NCBI GenBank assembly: GCA_027023115.1
Contig: JALVWZ010000120.1
Location: forward strand, 1-13,842
Direction of reading: 5' to 3'
DNA: 13,842 bases
Source of the DNA: Thermaceae bacterium
GTDB taxonomy: Bacteria > Deinococcota > Deinococci > Deinococcales > Marinithermaceae
Part shown: in pieces, positions 13,129 through 13,842 of the stretch
Position numbering within the stretch: the first letter of the stretch is position 1
Layout: every line of letters starts with the position of its first letter
The notes under the pieces: generated by a model
What the model saw: only the letters and a program-made list of their open reading frames with translations
The model's database searches: none
What the model was told of the DNA's origin: nothing
Position numbers and translations under genes: made by a program

Positions 13129-13351
13129 GCCGTTTCGTCATTCCAGCCAAGCGAGCCAGTTCAGACCGGCGCACTCCCCGTCGCTCGTGGAGTCTTCAAG
13201 AAACAATGGTGACGAACAGGCTACAACGGTGACTAAGCAGCGCCCGAACCCCGACTACTGGCTCGGTCCCGGCCCCGGCTTTCGCCTGGGTGACGGGGGA
13301 AGATGCTCGTGGCGATGGAGGTAGCGTGAACAACGTGTTCGAACCCTAAAA

Positions 13352-13842
13352 CTAGCGCCCCTCCCTCCGGTCGAACCGCAGCACCAGCGGCCGGTAGCGG
13401 GCCATGGGCGTAGAGGTGCCATCCGGGTTCCGTCCCTGCACCGAGGTCAGGACCGCGATCAGCTTGCCGTGTATCACGAAGAGCTGCTTGAAGAGCTGCG
13501 GGTTGTAGGTGGTGTTCCAGTCGCTAAATTCGAAGTCGCCGCCGTTGACGATCTTGTTGTAGGTCACGGCCCACTTGGTCTCGCCGCTGGCGGCGTCCAG
13601 GCAGATCAGGTACTCGTTGACGCCGGCGAAGAGCTCGTCGTGCGCGGCGTCGTAGGCGATGGGAACGTCAGCGTAGAAGGAGTGCCCCTCGTGTTCGGCA
13701 TTTATGGCCGGTTCGTCATGCCCGATCCACCTGACCCAGGTCAGCTCGCCGTCGTCCACCCGGGCCACGAACTGGCCGTGTTCCGGGTCGGGGATCCGCC
13801 GGCCCATGAAGGAGTCGTCCGCGCCGTTGAAGTCACCGCTCA
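13352..13842 (-). CDS. PQQ-like beta-propeller protein, C-terminal part (5' end outside window)
   Basis: The frame is open from the right edge to a TAG at 13354-13352, giving 163 residues of C-terminus. An ATG at 13807 is internal, because the codons before it (SGDFNGADDSF) read as coding and match the style that follows. The segment AYDAAHDELFAGVNEYLICLDAASGETKWAVTYN is a clear pyrrolo-quinoline-quinone-type propeller blade: a strand, then LDAxSGExxW, the turn-plus-tryptophan signature. Another strand pair follows at LFVIHGKLIAVLTSVQG, and the chain ends PLVLRFDRREGR. Such proteins range from quinoprotein dehydrogenases to BamB-like and cell-surface propellers. The fragment shows neither a cofactor site nor a signal peptide, so no function can be assigned. 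Confidence 0.7.
   Translation of the reverse strand, partial: SGDFNGADDSFMGRRIPDPEHGQFVARVDDGELTWVRWIGHDEPAINAEHEGHSFYADVPIAYDAAHDELFAGVNEYLICLDAASGETKWAVTYNKIVNGGDFEFSDWNTTYNPQLFKQLFVIHGKLIAVLTSVQGRNPDGTSTPMARYRPLVLRFDRREGR

Larger units (their letters stand above)
12863..13339. repeat. 477-bp segment bounded by inverted 14-mers (13 of 14 identical)
   Basis: AATACGTTGTTCAC at 12863-12876 is the reverse complement, with one mismatch, of GTGAACAACGTGTT at 13326-13339. The enclosed 477 bp hold nearly all the small repeats of this gap. The arms could be the ends of a non-autonomous element, or two copies of a binding site. I see no target-site duplication that decides the matter. Confidence 0.4.
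12738..13351. other. 614-bp gene-free region full of repeats
   Basis: I see no convincing gene here on either strand. The short open frames run through repeats. The stretch holds a weak hairpin (12741-12753), a lower-GC part (about 12780-12870), heptanucleotide arrays (12913-13125), a G/C-rich palindrome (13024-13042) and a possible 79-bp element with CGTCA/TGACG ends (13136-13214). A pair of inverted GTGAACAACGT repeats (12863-12876 and 13326-13339) encloses most of it. A decayed mobile element or a pile-up of small repeats is the likely origin. Confidence 0.6.

Noticed and set aside
13136..13214. Possible 79-bp element with CGTCATT and AATGGTGACG ends
   Set aside because: The ends match only over about five bases plus a gap and the interior has no symmetry. 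Kept only as a weak impression.
13326..13350. GTTCGAACCC, like the T-arm of a tRNA, at 13337-13346
   Set aside because: The flanking bases do not form a T stem, and no acceptor stem, D-arm or anticodon arm can be drawn around it.

Overview
The window is GC-rich bacterial DNA carrying ten protein genes, two of them cut by the window edges. Several traits suggest a member of the Deinococcota (Deinococcus-Thermus), although no marker gene settles it. Many starts (ATG or GTG) lie 6-9 nt after a TANNNT box, which is the leaderless promoter layout known from Deinococcus. A DUF4388/PATAN protein is present, as is comM, and GTG starts occur among very GC-rich codons. The exact genus cannot be read from this window.

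Left part (1-3860), plus strand. The 3' part of an unknown membrane protein is followed by comM (YifB-type AAA+ ATPase, DNA uptake and recombination), which ends in a strong intrinsic terminator. A two-gene unit follows: a DUF4388 protein with a probable C-terminal winged helix, then a PhnP-like metallo-beta-lactamase-fold hydrolase. This unit converges on the next operon.

Centre (3829-9084), minus strand. The order of transcription is a NuoE/NuoF-like diaphorase subunit, a HoxU/NuoG-like ferredoxin subunit (ATGA overlap), a Cys-type formate dehydrogenase catalytic subunit, and fabI (enoyl-ACP reductase) with its own -10 box and a terminator. The first three should form a soluble NAD-linked, molybdenum- or tungsten-dependent formate dehydrogenase. 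Its electron path would run formate > Mo-bisMGD > [4Fe-4S] > ferredoxin-subunit clusters > [4Fe-4S]/FMN > NAD+. Compared with relatives, the NuoE-like domain has no cysteines, the ferredoxin chain lacks the His/Cys3 cluster site, and the FMN/NADH loop is altered.

Right of the operon (9085-12737), plus strand. A second molybdopterin oxidoreductase of an uncharacterised type (CPLDCPDRC N-terminus) is transcribed divergently from the formate dehydrogenase operon. The 61-bp gap holds a near-perfect inverted repeat whose two arms each contain a TACAAT -10 box, one for each direction. An SDR-family reductase and a small exported protein of unknown function follow.

Right end (12738-13842). A 614-bp gene-free stretch is filled with heptanucleotide tandem repeats, a G/C-rich palindrome and a pair of inverted GTGAACAACGT repeats. 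The C-terminal part of a PQQ-like beta-propeller protein lies on the minus strand at the edge. A similar heptanucleotide array sits between the ferredoxin and catalytic subunit genes of the formate dehydrogenase operon.

The best candidates for something undescribed are the symmetric divergent promoter that links the two molybdoenzymes, the cluster-depleted diaphorase arm of the formate dehydrogenase, and the dispersed heptanucleotide repeats.
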